From NCBI RefSeq assembly GCF_035083965.1, contig NC_089723.1, positions 4,549,501 to 4,613,500 on the forward strand: a DNA stretch of 64,000 nucleotides. The letters run 5' to 3'. This DNA is from Branchiostoma lanceolatum. Its lineage: Eukaryota; Chordata; Leptocardii; Amphioxiformes; Branchiostomatidae. Positions 1-36,062 of this stretch are shown piece after piece (the stretch's first letter is position 1; every line of letters starts with the position of its first letter). Under the pieces are notes generated by a model that was given only the letters and a program-made list of their open reading frames with translations, was not told the DNA's origin and searched no databases. A program made the translations under genes and the position numbers.

Positions 1-3000
1 AAATTGGTGAGTTTCTGTAGTTGCCAAGTTGTAGTGAAAGGAGTCATACCAACACCAAAGATGTAGGGAAATCATTGGTGTATAAACTATAAGCAATTAA
101 ATAATCTTGTATCTTACATGTAGAAACTAAGATCTTCTGTCCTAAAAGGTTGCAAGGGAACTATTATGCGGCTCATACATTTAAATAATTTTTTTTTTAA
201 TGTACATTGTAATTCAATCAAAATCTTGCATGAAATCTACACATTACATCAGTCTTTCAGTAATGCAATAATTGTGCATACATGTGTGCAACTGTGTCAT
301 CATAAGCCACACTATTATTTTGTAAATACTGAATGGATCTTGATATATGTTTGGGCCAAACAGTCATGTTGTCTCTCTCTCCCAGGTGATGGCATGGGGG
401 CCTACATGAGTTACAAGGTCACTACTCAGGTGAGCAAACTTGTACTGTCCAGCTGTACACATTTATAAGTACTAAGGATATACTGTATGATGAATGATAT
501 GATAATATAGGATACACGATGAAACAAGCATATTATCTTCTATGGTAGTCTACAAAAGCAGTGTGTATTTCTAAGTACATCCAGTATTTTGGAGGCATAG
601 AGTTGGCACAACTTGGCAGTATCAAGATAAAAATTCAACTTGAATTTCAATATAAGATTTACCTAGACATGTATTTTGTGAAATGTGCTTCACCGTCATT
701 GACTCGATTGAGCATGTTATTACAACCCAAGCATATCACTGTACAAATATGTAGAATCTCTAAAGATGGGATAGGGTAACTTGGAGTGGATATGTGAAAC
801 ATGTAGTTAAGATTGTCGTATTAAGAGAAGGACAGTTAAGCAAACAAGAGTGAATGGTCTTGCTGAATGAATGAACATATCTACATTGTACAGTAATAAG
901 TAATGTTAATCTTCACCCAAGTGTCTCGATTTTGGAGAGGAAAAAAAGGTGAGTGCTGCATACATACATAATCGTACACTACATACAAAAGTAGATAGAA
1001 TTTCCTCTCCCAAACTTTCTGTACCCCTTACTTCTGCTTTGCTCATTCTGTAGATATGTTTGTTGTTTATGTAATACTGATGATCTTGTTACTCCATGTA
1101 CAATAGACCAGCATTCCAGCGTTCAGGCGCCCCAGCATGACCGTCACGCGACGTTTCAGCGACTTCCTCGGTCTCCACGAAAAACTCTCGCAGAAACACA
1201 CCCACATCGGCCGCATCGTGCCCCCTGCTCCTGAGAAGAGTGTTGTTGGTGGGTACCGTTCTTTCTTTATCTTACAACAAATATTTGAATGTTTAAGTTA
1301 TGATTAATAGATTTGTGTCGCTGAGGTGAGTGTAGTCAGTTGTGAAAGTACAAAGTAAACTTGATTGGTCATTTGAATTCTAAGGAAAATTTGATGCACT
1401 GTAGTGTACATGACTGTATTTTTGTGATAGGGATGTCCCTGTAGCTCAACTGCATGGTAGCAGCCTCACTCTTGAGCCCCTGGTTCCAATTAGTTGGTGA
1501 CTGGTTCAATTCTGGGTTTTGGGGACATCTCAGAGTCTGTTGGGGCTTCACCCGTCTTCTCGTTATGGAGCAATGTTTTAACTCTGTACTATGTTAGCTA
1601 CCAACACAGATGAACTTTCATATTAATGAGAAATATCTGCTTAAGTTCTGTTTGTTTGTTTCTTGTTTCTTGGCAGGCATGACTAAGATCAAGATGTCCA
1701 AGGAAGACACCAGCTCTACTGAGTTTGTGGAGAAGAGGAGGGCCCTCCTGGAAAGGTACAGATATGGAGTTGGACTCTTATAATTTGAAACACTTGAATC
1801 ATGTTGATTGTTTTGATGTGTCAGTTAGAGGGAATGAATATGGCACAGATTTACCCGAGTGAAGTAAAACACATTGTAACTCAACCAGAGTGGGGACAAG
1901 GCATGCCAAGGCTCTATTCAGAAATTTAGAGCAAGGTTGTGTTGTAGCTTTGAAGGAGGTCTAAATTAACCAAAGACAAACAGGTTGATGCAAAATTTGA
2001 AAAGTTAGCGAGGAGACCATAACAAGGTGGTGGTGAAGTGCCGTTATTCCATGATTGTAGTTGTGTGGATGAAATCTGCTGTATTTCGTGTTAAAGGTTT
2101 GTTCAATATTTCATCCCTTTGTGCAACTTCCATATCTTACTCTGTAGAATCCTACAGAGAAGTCTCCACCCAGTCCTACAGAATGATTTTGATGTCGAAT
2201 ATTTGCCCCAAAATTCTATCCCCATGTTCAACAGTTACTGTTGTTTTTTTTCTCTGTAGGTTCCTTCAGAGAATAAGTCTCCACCCAGTCCTCCAGATGG
2301 ACCCAGACTTCAGGGACTTCCTGGAGCAGGATGAGGTGTGGACAGCTCTTCATGTTCCTTTGTTATGAACTTAAGACTAATCCTATACAGACTTAAGTCC
2401 TTTTTAGTGACCTTTTGATTTATAGCAACTTGCTAGCGGAGTATGACTATATGAGGGTTTTCTTTAAGAATAAAGACAGCCCAAAATTGAGTTTTTTTGC
2501 CTCCACAAAAGAGAAGATGATATTTTAGAATGATAAATCTCAGCTTTATTGACCCATAAAATTACATTCAATTGCTATGTACTGATGCACAGAAGCGGAC
2601 CCAACCCCTGAAAATCTTCGCTAGCAAAGTCAATCCATGACTGATGCATAACGGCACATACAAAAAACAATCCCCATGCTTCAATCATATTTTGTCTATT
2701 TCACATCTTTTCCTTCTATTCTATCAAATTGATTGCTTTACAATTTATTTTAGGGAAATACGTCATAAAATCCTGTTGTAAAACAACATTGCAGATTTTT
2801 TGTGTCTACATATACTTATAGTGCAATGAAAAAATATCAAATTGTTCCTGTGACCTTTGCCTCTCCAGCTGCCGCGTGCCACCAGCACCTCAGCAGTGAG
2901 CGGCGCGGGCGTTCTGCGTCTGATCAAGGGCGTCGGGGACACCTTCTCCAAGGTCACCATCAAGATGGACGAGTCTGACCAGTGGTTTGAGGAGAAACAG

Positions 3001-6000
3001 AACCAGGTGGAGGCGCTTGACCAGCAGCTGAAGAAACTACACGCCAGTGTGGAGGCTCTCGTCACCTATAGGAAAGGTACGGTGGGGTTGTTTGTTTGTT
3101 TACTGGTAAACAAGCTCAGCAAAACCAGGTGAGGCACTCGTCACCTACACGAAAGGTACAGTGGAGTTGTTGAAAATAGTACACATCATAACGTCAGCTG
3201 TTATGTTACTCCTTGGTTGTGATGAAAGAATAGTGTTATTTACTCATTCGTTCCCCACCAAAAAGTGGCCATATTGGCAAGGTGGTCGTTATGTAGAGGT
3301 GGTCCTTTTGTAGAGGTGGTCACTTCTACACATTTGACTACACATGTTTTTGGTGTTAAAAATGCATCATCGTCACCATGTACTGCTCTAAACAACAAAC
3401 ACAAATTACACATTTATCAATAGTTAATTGTTCATAGCTCAGTCCCTACAGTTGAAGCCAACTGATTTCCATTAGAGACCAATGTGTAGTGTCTCGAAGT
3501 GTCTTCAGGTTTGTCTTTTTATGGCTACTGCAACTTACTTTAAAAAAAAATTTTCTCTGCTGTGTAGAGCTTGGTATCAGCACCTCAGCCTTTGCTAAGA
3601 GCACGGCCATGCTGAGTAACAGTGAGGAACACACGGCCCTGTCCCGCGCCCTGTCTCAACTCGCAGAGGTCGAGGAGAAGATTGAACTGGTAGGTCACTG
3701 TTTATTTCATTTATTTTCCCAGTAGGATGGGAATGTAGGTTTTTGCATTTTTTTGACGTTTGCGTACTATAGTACTATAGTACTATTATTAAAACAATGG
3801 AAATGGATATATGCAGTGTTGTGTTTGCATATGAGAGGAAAATCATGAAATCCAACCACCACAAACATTTCAAGATATAGATACAAATATCTGGTTGGGC
3901 TCTTGGAAGTCATCAGAAAAACACATGCAGCCAATGACATTATACTGAAAAAAGTCCAGCGCTGGTATAATTATATGTAGCTATCTATCACGGTCAGAAG
4001 AACTAAGTTTAGCCAGGTCAAAAGTTACTGTCTGTTCTGTTGGACAAAGACAGGCGGCACCACTGAAAAGCTACCAATGTAAACTACTAAATGTACATGT
4101 AATCTGAAGGTTGGCACCCACATGCACTGACTATCCTGTTTCACGTCAGTGATTTCGAAACTCGTTTTGAAGTAAATTGTTGGTTCTCCATGTAGATTCA
4201 ATGACTGTCAACTTGATTGGAATCGCTCTCTCTATGTATTCATTTCTGTAAAATCTCAACTAATGTTATTGTTCAATCATGGAACCAAATTTGTTTTCCT
4301 CTCTTCCTCCAGGTTCATTTGGAGCAGGCAGACAATGATTTCTTCCTGCTGTCTGAACTCCTGAAGGACTACATCGGCATCATACAGGCCATTAGGGTAA
4401 GTAGTGCTAAGCTTTTGTAACATTTACCAGCCTGAGGGTAAATAGTTCCACCACCCTGAAAAGATTCGTCCAAACAGATCTCCAACCCAACGTTCCCCAG
4501 TATGATACACTCATGTGTATCTAAGCTGTGCATACCTAGGCCTGGGAGGTGCTACACTAGAGATCTCTCAAACCCACTGTTTTTCAAAGTGGCCGATTTA
4601 TGTAACCCGGCGGATTAATGTCAATGGAGGTTATATGTCAGAATAGAGATTGTAATTGGTAGAGATTGTGATAGGAGTCTCTGTGGACAGAAATAGTGAT
4701 CAGGATCTCTACCTGGGACAATTGCTGATTCTACTGGTAGATATCCTGATCATAATCTGTAAATTTTTAGGAACTTTGCTTGGAAGATCATAACTTTTCA
4801 ACTTCAATTTATGTCATTGATAGATTGACTTGAAAATGAGTGAAGTTGCCAACTTATTTTGCCCTCTTGCTTTAAATTTGATTTGTGCATAGGATGTCAT
4901 CCATAGAATTTACTTGCTAGGGTGGCCAATATTTAAGTTCTGACTGCTTGACCTTATCCTGTCATGTACTGCAATTGAAACATGATCATGTTATCACCCC
5001 CTCCCCCAGGTTGTGTTCCACGAGCGAGTGAAGAGTTTCCATAACTGGCAGAATGCCCAGCAGAACCTGGCCAAGAAACGGGAACAGGAGGCCAAGTTCA
5101 AGCAGACGGGCAAGACTGACAAGATCGCCCAGGCACAGGAGGAGATCAGAGAGGTGCGTGTAATATAGTGTACACATATATTGACTTGTGATATAGCTTC
5201 TAGTCTAACGATTCCATATGTGTGCCAAGCCTAGAGGCTTCTGGAAACCACAGAACACCCGACGGTGCATCTTGCATGCTTTGTGTCTGGCTGAACAAGC
5301 ATGCCTGAAAATATGTCATTCCTTGACCTGTCAAAGACATCTGGTGAGGGATCTGTAAGTACATGTGTCTTGAGTCAGCAGTTAGCCAAGGGATGTAAGG
5401 AGACACACAATAGGTTACTCAGGACAGACTGAGGAAAGAGACCATGAGTGTGAATAAACATTGTCTCTATCGGCCACGAAAACACCAGTGCGTCTGTCTC
5501 CACTCTGCCTGAGTCCGGGAAATTTTCCTTGAATGTCTTTGCGAAATTTGTACATGACAAAGTGAAACATTTCTATAATTTATGATAGAATTGAGTCATC
5601 TTCTTTGTTAACCTTTGCACCTGAACCTTAATGTAAAGCTGCTGGACACAACCTGGAGGTCTGTTATTGAACCCTGACTTTGAAAGAAACTGTTGTTAAT
5701 CTTTGCACTTGTCTTGCTTGTCCAGTGGGAAGGAAAGGTTGAGAAGGGCCGAGAAGACTTTGAGGAGATCTCCAAGACAATCCGTACAGAGATCAGGAGG
5801 TTTGAGGTCAGTGTGATTCTGAATGCTATTCATAAAATGCTATGTTGCTTTGTACTACAATGTACATGTAAATCTTGTGCAGGTACTAGTACTACAATTC
5901 AGCTTCACCATTGGAACAAAGTTTTATAAAAAAGATAGGGATGTTTTCTATAACACAGAAAATTTGTAGTTCTTTTGTTTTATGAAGTAGTGCAGTGCAA

Positions 6001-6742
6001 ATAAAGTTGCTCCTTTTTTTTCCCACTATGCAGTTTTCTTATGTGTTCTTCAGTCCAACTATAATGCTTTTTGTAGAATACTACATTCATTTTCCACTTC
6101 AAGATTGCAACAAACTTTTTCCAAAAATTGGATATACAAATGTAGCTAAGGAAATGTCTAATTTAAGTAATTATTTTGAAAATGTTTTGGGGGTCTTGCT
6201 TTAGTTATTTCTGTCTTCAAGTAGTTTACCAGTAAAAGTGTATTGCCACTAAAGTTACTCTTTCTTTTTCCCCCCATGCAGACCAACCGTGTTAAAGATT
6301 TCCGCAACATCATCATCAAGTACATGGAAACACTCATGAACAGTCAGCAACAGGTCAGTAGCAATCTTTTATGTACTACTAAATCTATGTACCAAGCCCT
6401 TAAAGATATTCTAGCATTCAGGGCTTCTTTATATTCAACTACACTCACCTACTTTTTTGTCATCTACAGAAATCTTTACTCTCACATGATAGCTACCTTA
6501 CTGCTTCTCATGTCCAAGGACGTATGCTGTATTTTAAGCCCAAATGATCATAGTGACTATTTTACAAACTTTTTGTGCCAAAATGCGGTCAAAGTGTGAT
6601 GTTTTTCAAGAATTGTTTTCCAAAAGAGGTTTCCACACTCTTTGTCAGTCACAATCTCGATCACTTAAAAATTTTTCTTGCATTTGCTTGGAATTTAGTT
6701 TCGTTTTGGGGAGTGTGTGTTTCTGTGTGTTTGTGTGTGTGT

Positions 6743-6785
<43 letters not shown>

Positions 6786-7055
6786 TGTGTGTGTGTCTGG
6801 TGTGTGAACACAATAACTTAAGAATATCTGATTGAATTGTCTTGATATTAAGTATGTTGGTAGGTCTTGATGAGACCTTGAAATGATCTGATATTGAGCC
6901 CCCTAGCAGCTCTCTAAGGTACTGCAGCTTAACTTACAGCTTTGGTGTCTAGTTGCATCTATTTCTGTTCAAAACTAACTTTGTCTTTTACCTACCTTCC
7001 ACAGCTTATCAAGTACTGGGAAGGGTTCCTTCCAGAGGCCAAAGCCATCGCATAG
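1..7055 (+). CDS. SNX2: Sorting nexin SNX1/SNX2 (retromer SNX-BAR), 3' part of gene
   Basis: This is a membrane-bending SNX-BAR protein of the endosomal retromer coat. It binds phosphoinositides through a PX domain and tubulates membrane as a BAR dimer. Exons, all bounded by ag/gt: 1-6, 386-429, 1107-1248, 1677-1755, 2260-2335, 2869-3076, 3568-3689, 4313-4396, 5010-5153, 5726-5806, 6282-6353, 7005-7055 (stop TAG). The phases join into 368 codons. The human protein has about 520 residues, so the N-terminus and start of the PX domain lie upstream of the window. The PX segment shows [21 protein letters not shown] and STEFVEKRR. The BAR part shows [29 protein letters not shown] and the family C-terminus [19 protein letters not shown]1 and SNX2 are vertebrate paralogues, so this is probably their single pre-duplication counterpart; the symbol is by nearest resemblance. 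Two exons have decayed edge copies in neighbouring introns. Confidence 0.93.
1431..1590 (+). mobile_element. tRNA-headed SINE, family A
   Basis: Starts ggatgtccctgtagctcaac (tRNA-like A box), with a B-box-like ggttcaattctggg. It matches the copy at 39840. It is degenerate and inside an SNX intron. Confidence 0.65.
2141..2190 (+). pseudogene. Decayed acceptor-side copy of SNX exon 2260-2335
   Basis: TCTGTAG at 2141-2147 is followed by cctacagagaa and then gtctccacccagtcct. This reproduces the real TCTGTAG and exon start 2253-2300 with a 3-base gap and a few substitutions. The copy then diverges and has no obvious donor. Confidence 0.75.
3122..3175 (+). pseudogene. Decayed donor-side copy of SNX exon 2869-3076
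   Basis: The block ends ggcactcgtcacctac, then acgaaag and gtacagtggagttg. This mirrors the end of the real exon and its donor (3048-3090). The duplicate GT lies 79 bases downstream of the true donor and could act as a cryptic donor. Confidence 0.75.
4443..4630. repeat. Dispersed repeat (family also at 38680)
   Basis: Shares gatctccaacccaa, ctgtgcatacct, actagagatctctcaaa and ggattaatgtcaatggaggt-type blocks with 38680-38850. Intronic in SNX. Confidence 0.75.
6716..6800. repeat. GT microsatellite
   Basis: About 85 bases of (GT)n with a few interruptions in the last SNX intron. Confidence 0.95.
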
Positions 7056-10000
7056 AACTGCACACAACATGGTGGAACATAGAATCAACAATTAAACATA
7101 GAGAATCAACCAATAAAATCAACAGAAGATCTACATGTGGTATTAGAAGTGATCTTGATTGAGAGGCATTGATGCTAGAAATGTGTATAGAAATATGTAG
7201 CGTTAGATGAATGTGCCTGTGTTGGTGTGTGTTCGAAGGAGGGGGTAGTGAGTGTATGACAGCACTAGTTGTACATTGCCTAACACGTAACGTTATTACG
7301 AATAGAAGCATAATTACAAAATATCACAGAATAGCCACAGACGTATGGACAATATCTCTCGAAAATAAGGAAATATTAGCCTGTAACTGTTGACTTAAAC
7401 AGCAACATTTTACTGAAACTTTCATTACAATCGTTGCTAAAAAAGCTAGAAACAAAACTAACTTTCAAGTAATTGTTAATTTTGTTTCTAGCATTTTGTT
7501 TATTTGCACCTTTTTTGCTTAAGTGTTCAAAGCAAGAAATGATGTTCTGATAAACCCAAATCCTTGATTATTCAGAAATTATGAGTAAGATTATAGAAAT
7601 ACCTGATAAGAAGACACATATTTGAAGTTGGCACAAAAATGGTGGCCTAAAAACAATTCGCAAGTTCTGTATCTGTATCTATACAGCTGGTATAACCGCC
7701 ATTTGGCGTAACACACCAGCTTAAGGGCATCTAAGTGCAACCTGGGAAATCTAAGTGCTGACTATGCATGTGTGACATGTCTTGGATATCGCTTCTACAT
7801 TTCTCATATACTCCTATACCCTCCTTTGGATTTGCCTCAACTTGTGGATAAACACTGGATATTCAAGCATCCGCCATTTCTTCAATGCTTTCAGTACATT
7901 AATTTGAATTTCTACAATTGGTCAAAAGAGATATTTGTATTTTGCATACACGTTATGGCTGACATGCTGGATGATTGAAACGATTCGATACAAGTTAGGT
8001 TGGCGTAAAGTAACGTTAGCATTCCTGAAGGCTTTATATGATGAATATGTCAGATTAAAGTTACTTGATACATAAGTGGAAACTAATACTTGTGATTTTG
8101 GTATCAGTCAAGTGAGGGAATATAGCTTCAGGCTCTTGCCATTCCGTATAGCAATGAAATTCAATTGTAAGCTGAGTTTTCTTTTTTTTTGTAAGGACAT
8201 GGATGATACATTACATCTGTTAATCACAGAATGTTGATTAGTTCATTATAGGAGTGGTTGATTTACATACACCAGGTGTTTCATGTAACGTTAGTAGTAA
8301 AATGTCACTGGTCTCACTAGACCAAAATGCACGCTACAGTCAACGTTAGGTATCTTCACAGAATAAAGAACTCAGCGGACATCTTTGTTTTGTGCCTTTT
8401 GTCAGTTTCTTGTGTCACTAAGAAATAGCAAGTTTATGCAAAGAACAGTTACTCAAGCAACTGGATGAAATTTTATCTGGGATGTCTAACTTTCATCAAC
8501 GTAAGAAGCAAGTTTGTTTTAAGATACTTGATTTGGTCCAACCATTACGCATTTACTGATAGTACAATACGTACAAGTACTTTAGATTAAATGACAATGA
8601 AGTTGATTGCATATTCATGCCCAACAAAGGGCTAAATGCATTAGAATATCAAGAAAATGATAAGAAAAGTACGCCATGCTTAATCTATGATTTACACGTT
8701 TCTTCTTTATTCTTAAAACATGTGTAGACAAATAAACAGATTTTTTTTCATTAAATTGAAATTCCGTTGTTGATTATTTCTAGACAGGATAAAAGATGAT
8801 AGCATTTTTGGTGACGTAATTGTAAATGTAGAATACGTAAGGTTTAGAATTAGAACCAAGCCCGTCACAGAATCAACGCGAACTTCTATCGTTCTAAAGA
8901 TCATTCTAAAGAATCGCCACAATTGGAACGATCTGTTCGAAAAGTTCGTTGGGCGCCTGATCTACATAATATATGTTTAATCAACGTATTAATGCTATCG
9001 TGCTACTTTTATACGTTTTGCTTGACCATATACACATGTATCTGGAAGGTCGAAAGAAGTTCGCTGAGATACATGCAGGTATGACTTGTCTATACGTCTT
9101 GAAATGCATTTTTGTACTCCCTTCCAACCCAATTACTACTAGTACGTATTTGCGCACAGGTGGTCCAACTGGTGCCCGTGCGAGCGACTATTGTTCAGCA
9201 AAGTTCGTTCCTCCCGTGACCCATATCTGACTTAGATCCAAACTCTGTTCAGGTTGACACATGTATTTCGTCTGCGGAACTCAAAGTACGTACAAACTTA
9301 AACTGTACGCGTGGCCTAGGCACCAAATGTGACTTGTAAACTACCTAACTTGAGAAGTCAGCCAGCAACGAGTATACATCAGGTACGTGCTCACCACTTC
9401 TTTTCTATCTTTGTGTAACGTTAATTGTTTTCGTGACTGTTTTTCCTTTGGCTTAGCACCTAACGTTACATGTAGGTGTCCAAATGAAGGATATGTCATT
9501 GAAAGTAAGTGTGCAGAGACTGCAGACTTGCTTCTTGTTGTATACTGGTGTTAAAGACAAGATTAAGAGCTTTATTCCGATTTTGAGTGTTTGTTCGTTT
9601 GCACACATGTATGATCCATGTATGTGCTCAGCAAGGGTCTGTATCATATATAGTGTTGGCGTACCACGTCTGTCTATATTGTTCAGGTTATATACGTTCT
9701 ATAATTGTTAACAATAGTTGAATACTATCTATACTAACTATATATTTACCTAGTAGTTTGGACAAGGTTAAAAGAAAACTATTGTAGATAGACTTAAAAG
9801 GGGCATGGAACAGACAAATAGCCTCCGGACAAGGACCTGGTTTGGGACAAACCCTAACTAAAAAGTCTTAAATCACGTGTAGAATCACACACATAACGCT
9901 GTAACTTTTTTAAAAACTGACATACAAAATCAAACCATTCGCAAATCTAGGAGACAATTTACACTTTAAATTTTAAGTTAAGATATTCTGGGATGGTTGC

Positions 10001-10525
10001 GCGCGCCTGTTTTTGACAGCTGTTTACTTCTAACCCAAAAACTGCATATTTCTAATCCGACTAGTTGTCGACTGTCATGCGTCATAACCGCGTGTGTGTC
10101 TGTATAACTCTTGACAATAATAATCCTTACTATTGTGACATCGGTGGTACAACAATTAAAGATTCGCCCTAATAAACTTCCGGTTATCTTAAGAGATAGA
10201 TATTTTGCACGTCTAATGATACATATTTCTATGGCATCCTCATACGGAAGGCTATTCCACGGTATACACGAATGTCTTAAGGCACATGCTTATTTCCACT
10301 CATCTAACACCAGTGTTCAGTCTGTGCTTCAGTCGGATTCATTCTATCGCAACACATACTTCACAAACCTTTGGGAACGTCTGCATATATAGGATTTGGT
10401 TTTTTGTTTGTTTTGTATGTATGTATTTAACGTTAGGTTATGTTGCTGTGTATATGTTGCTTAACTATGGGCCAGTGAGTGCCTGAAACAAATAAATGAT
10501 AATTTAGGTACGTTTGATTACAGAA
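7056..10525. other. Intergenic region between SNX and MFSD2 genes
   Basis: No coding exon was recognised in this 3.5 kb AT-rich stretch. It holds the likely SNX 3' UTR and a single unit (about 7665-7730) resembling the minisatellite found at 55912-56175. At 8447-8490 there is a fragment resembling the terminus of the foldback family at 34414-34769. The upstream exon or promoter of the MFSD2 gene must lie here, but I cannot place it. Confidence 0.6.
7112..7117 (+). terminator. Candidate poly(A) signal of the sorting nexin gene
   Basis: AATAAA lies 57 bases after the SNX stop codon, and an ATTAAA variant sits at 7091-7096. The position is plausible for a short 3' UTR, but no transcript evidence is available. 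Confidence 0.4.
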
Positions 10526-20292
<9,767 letters not shown>

Positions 20293-20422
20293 AGAACTGC
20301 ACCGACATCGATGATCTCCCTTGGAAGACATGTAGCGCTATGATTACCGCTATAAATACTTAATTTCAAAATAACATGGCTGTTCTTGATTACATTGTAA
20401 ATTTGGGTGTCCTTTACTGACT

Positions 20423-20428
20423 AATAAA
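20423..20428 (+). terminator. Candidate poly(A) signal of MFSD2-like gene
   Basis: AATAAA lies 131 bases after the TGA stop of the MFSD2-like gene and is followed by a T/G-rich stretch. The placement is typical but unproven. Confidence 0.5.
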
Positions 20429-20895
20429 AGTATTATCGTACATTATCGTCACTTGTGTTCAATATGCTATTCTAATGGGGAAAGGCTGGAAGAAAGACGT
20501 GCTGACTTTCCTCGTCACATTTGTTTGGAAATGAGAGACCGTTTGATTTATACATTAAATAATCTTTAATGACAATTGTATTCATTCTTGTATCTAAAAT
20601 GATTGCATTTCTTAATTCTATATCCAAATACGCTTAGTATTTGTAACTGGAATAAGTTCAAGGTCTAGATAGACTGCTGAATTCTAAGACAGAAATGCCA
20701 AACATGTAACATTTGTAACTTAGAAATGGAGAACTAGCCTTTTATGCTAAGATAAGACTTTAATACTTTCAACAATAACACTTTCAATATTCGCTGTTAT
20801 TTTGGTAGACGATCAACTGATATAATTCATGCAAATGAGGACCTTTTTGCGCAATCAATTGGAAACGTTTATAATACGTCACTGGAACTGGAACA

Positions 20896-21091
20896 GGGGT
20901 CGTGTGGCGTAACGGCAGGGTTTTCGGCCCAGAACCCAAGGGTGCCGGGTTCGAATCCCGTTAACACGACTTTCCCCACTCCAGCCAAGTGTAAAGAACG
21001 GCTACATTATGTGTGGGGGTCACGACATCAGCAATAGCTGCCTGTGTCCCACGTGTATTGCACTGTTGCAATCCCAATAAAATAAAATAAA
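20896..21091 (+). mobile_element. tRNA-headed SINE, family B
   Basis: Head gtgtggcgtaacggcagggt, a canonical B box (gggttcgaatccc) and a tail of aataaaataaaataaaa. It shares the gcaatcccaataa end with 18623-18850. It is intergenic and is the best-preserved copy. Confidence 0.8.
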
Positions 21092-21607
21092 AATCCAGGT
21101 TAACATCATTTGAAGGAGGTATGACATCAAACTGTAGTTAACTAAGCAAAAATGTGTATCATCATTGTCCTATACTGGCGAAGCAAAAACTAAATCATAA
21201 CATCTGGCAGCCACAAATCATAGTCTTGTTAATGTGGCAATTTTTTCAAACCATTAAAATCGTTCCATTCATTTCATTCGTTATAATACCACCTCACCTT
21301 ATCTCTTGACCAGTTTGTGGGTCGTTGGGGCATAACAACATCTCAACACCCCCAATCTTATGTTCAATGCAAGATTTCCCACCATGATTCACAAGTCAAA
21401 ATGGCGGCGTCCGCGGATGGGAGCAAAATCAATACAGGTTTTTACTATCGCAAAATCTTTAAAAAATTTGGTCTACCAAAGGTCTGTTTTCCTCAGACGA
21501 AGATATTCAGGTCATTTCAACACTGAGTCACTCATTTACAACGACTGATATGGGTGTTATTCACAAGGCACATACTGTCCACTGGCGAGTACAGCATACT
21601 ATCGAAC

Positions 21608-22006
21608 AATACACCTTTCTCACGCGCGGGACATGATAGAATGAAGACGAGGCCAATGTAGGAAATCTTTAATTTTCCTCCCAAATCACACTAAGTTCTA
21701 AAATATGATATCCAATTATCAATATCATAACTAGTGCAATGCACAAAAAGATGCAGCAATTTAGAGCCACGTTGACCGATCCCATAGTCCATGTCTTCTT
21801 CCGTCAAAACGTGGAAATGCTAAATAAAAACATAGAAATGCAGGTATTTGACGCACATGCAGCCACTTCCTAATTGGTCGATTCTCTAATTCCTATGTAA
21901 TCATTTGTTGAACTGTTAATTGTGATGGGCAGTTAGGATCGGTCTGATGTTTGCCACAATGGCCCCGTCTTCATTCTATCATGTCCGCCGCGTGAGAAAG
22001 ATGTAT
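21608..22006. mobile_element. Foldback element with ~43-bp arms
   Basis: ctttctcacgcgcgggacat plus gatagaatgaagacg on the left pairs with cgtcttcattctatc plus atgtccgccgcgtgagaaag on the right. It is intergenic. Confidence 0.85.
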
Positions 22007-22433
22007 GTTAGACTTTGCCCCTTTTGCGACTAAAGTGGATAAGACGGCAGTTTGTTTAGATCTGGCCATTAAGATCACCACACGGGGGGTTGCAGCTATT
22101 GAATAAACAAAATTAATACCTGGTGCAATGGGTCTTTTTTTTTAAATTCCAATAGATTTGTTATATGGAAACCTTATTAGATTTTGTGGTAAGTGGAAAG
22201 TAAAGAAAAAGCAAGGTGTTATAAAAAAAACTCTCCCTGTCCACGTAAACAGTAACTTCCAGCCTATAGCTCACTGCCCTCAAAGTGTAATTAGCGTGTA
22301 GGATCTGTTTACGTAACTATGCCACTGGTCCTACCTACCGTTGGGTATCAAAATTGGTCATTTGCATAGGTTCTAGATGTGGTAAGGAAGCGCCGTTCTC
22401 CCGTACTCTGCTTATACATGTACGAACGGGAAC

Positions 22434-35404
<12,971 letters not shown>

Positions 35405-35712
35405 GACAGAACTTGAGAATACTGAAAAAGATACAATTTCAGCACAAAGGACAGGCAACATGTTCATTACCGCCCTTTGTTTATCTGACGGCTGTAACAT
35501 TAACTCACTATACAAGGATGTGACATGAGAAACTGTACTCTAAATTTGCATGCAGTGAATGATTCTAAAAACGTATTCAGCTGCTGAGAATAACTAATAT
35601 TTGTAGGGGAAAATACACTGATTTGTAACGACAAAACGCGGAAAAAAACAAATAATGGTATGACAAATAATCACCAGTGATGTGACAGCAAGCTAACATA
35701 TGATGACATGAA

Positions 35713-35718
35713 AATAAA
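35713..35718 (+). terminator. Candidate poly(A) signal of NRF-6-like gene
   Basis: AATAAA sits about 310 bases after the TAA stop of the acyltransferase gene. No closer canonical hexamer was noticed, so this is the best visible candidate. Confidence 0.35.
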
Positions 35719-35879
35719 CCCTATCATTTATCACTACTTAAGTTGTTTAGTATAGGCGTTTACTATTAACGGTAGCAGTGCCGGATGATTGGGTTAATTA
35801 GTCTCAAACTTTAAAGAATATGGTAGCATTCTTCTCTGCCGAAATACCATAGGTAAAGAGTATGAAAGTCCTAAAATCA

Positions 35880-36062
35880 ACCTTTACAGTAAATGGGAGA
35901 AAATGGAGTGTTCGCGGTGGTTTTAAAGACGCGTTTAAGGCAATAGGAGCGAAGGGGGTAGGAGGGGAAAACTCGCGGCGGTTTTAAGTTGGTGGCGAAT
36001 AGCTTACCGCGAAAACCACGAAATTGAAACCACAGCGAACCTTTCTGCATTTACAGTATCTC
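35880..36062. repeat. Dispersed repeat with gcggtggttttaa motif
   Basis: gggagaaaatggagtg, cggtggttttaa, aaaccac and tttctgcatttacagtatct blocks recur at 43838-44012 and 51455-51612, with a short relative at 36412-36475. Confidence 0.7.

Larger units (their letters stand above)
20293..22433. other. Intergenic region between MFSD2-like and NRF-6-like genes
   Basis: No gene was recognised. The first ~140 bases are the probable MFSD2 3' UTR. The rest contains a tRNA-headed SINE (20896-21091), a foldback element (21608-22006) and AT-rich DNA that should include the promoter of the downstream acyltransferase. Short ORFs here have no recognisable similarity. Confidence 0.6.

Noticed and set aside
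6544-6835. ORFs with VCVCVCV runs
   Set aside because: GT microsatellite translation.
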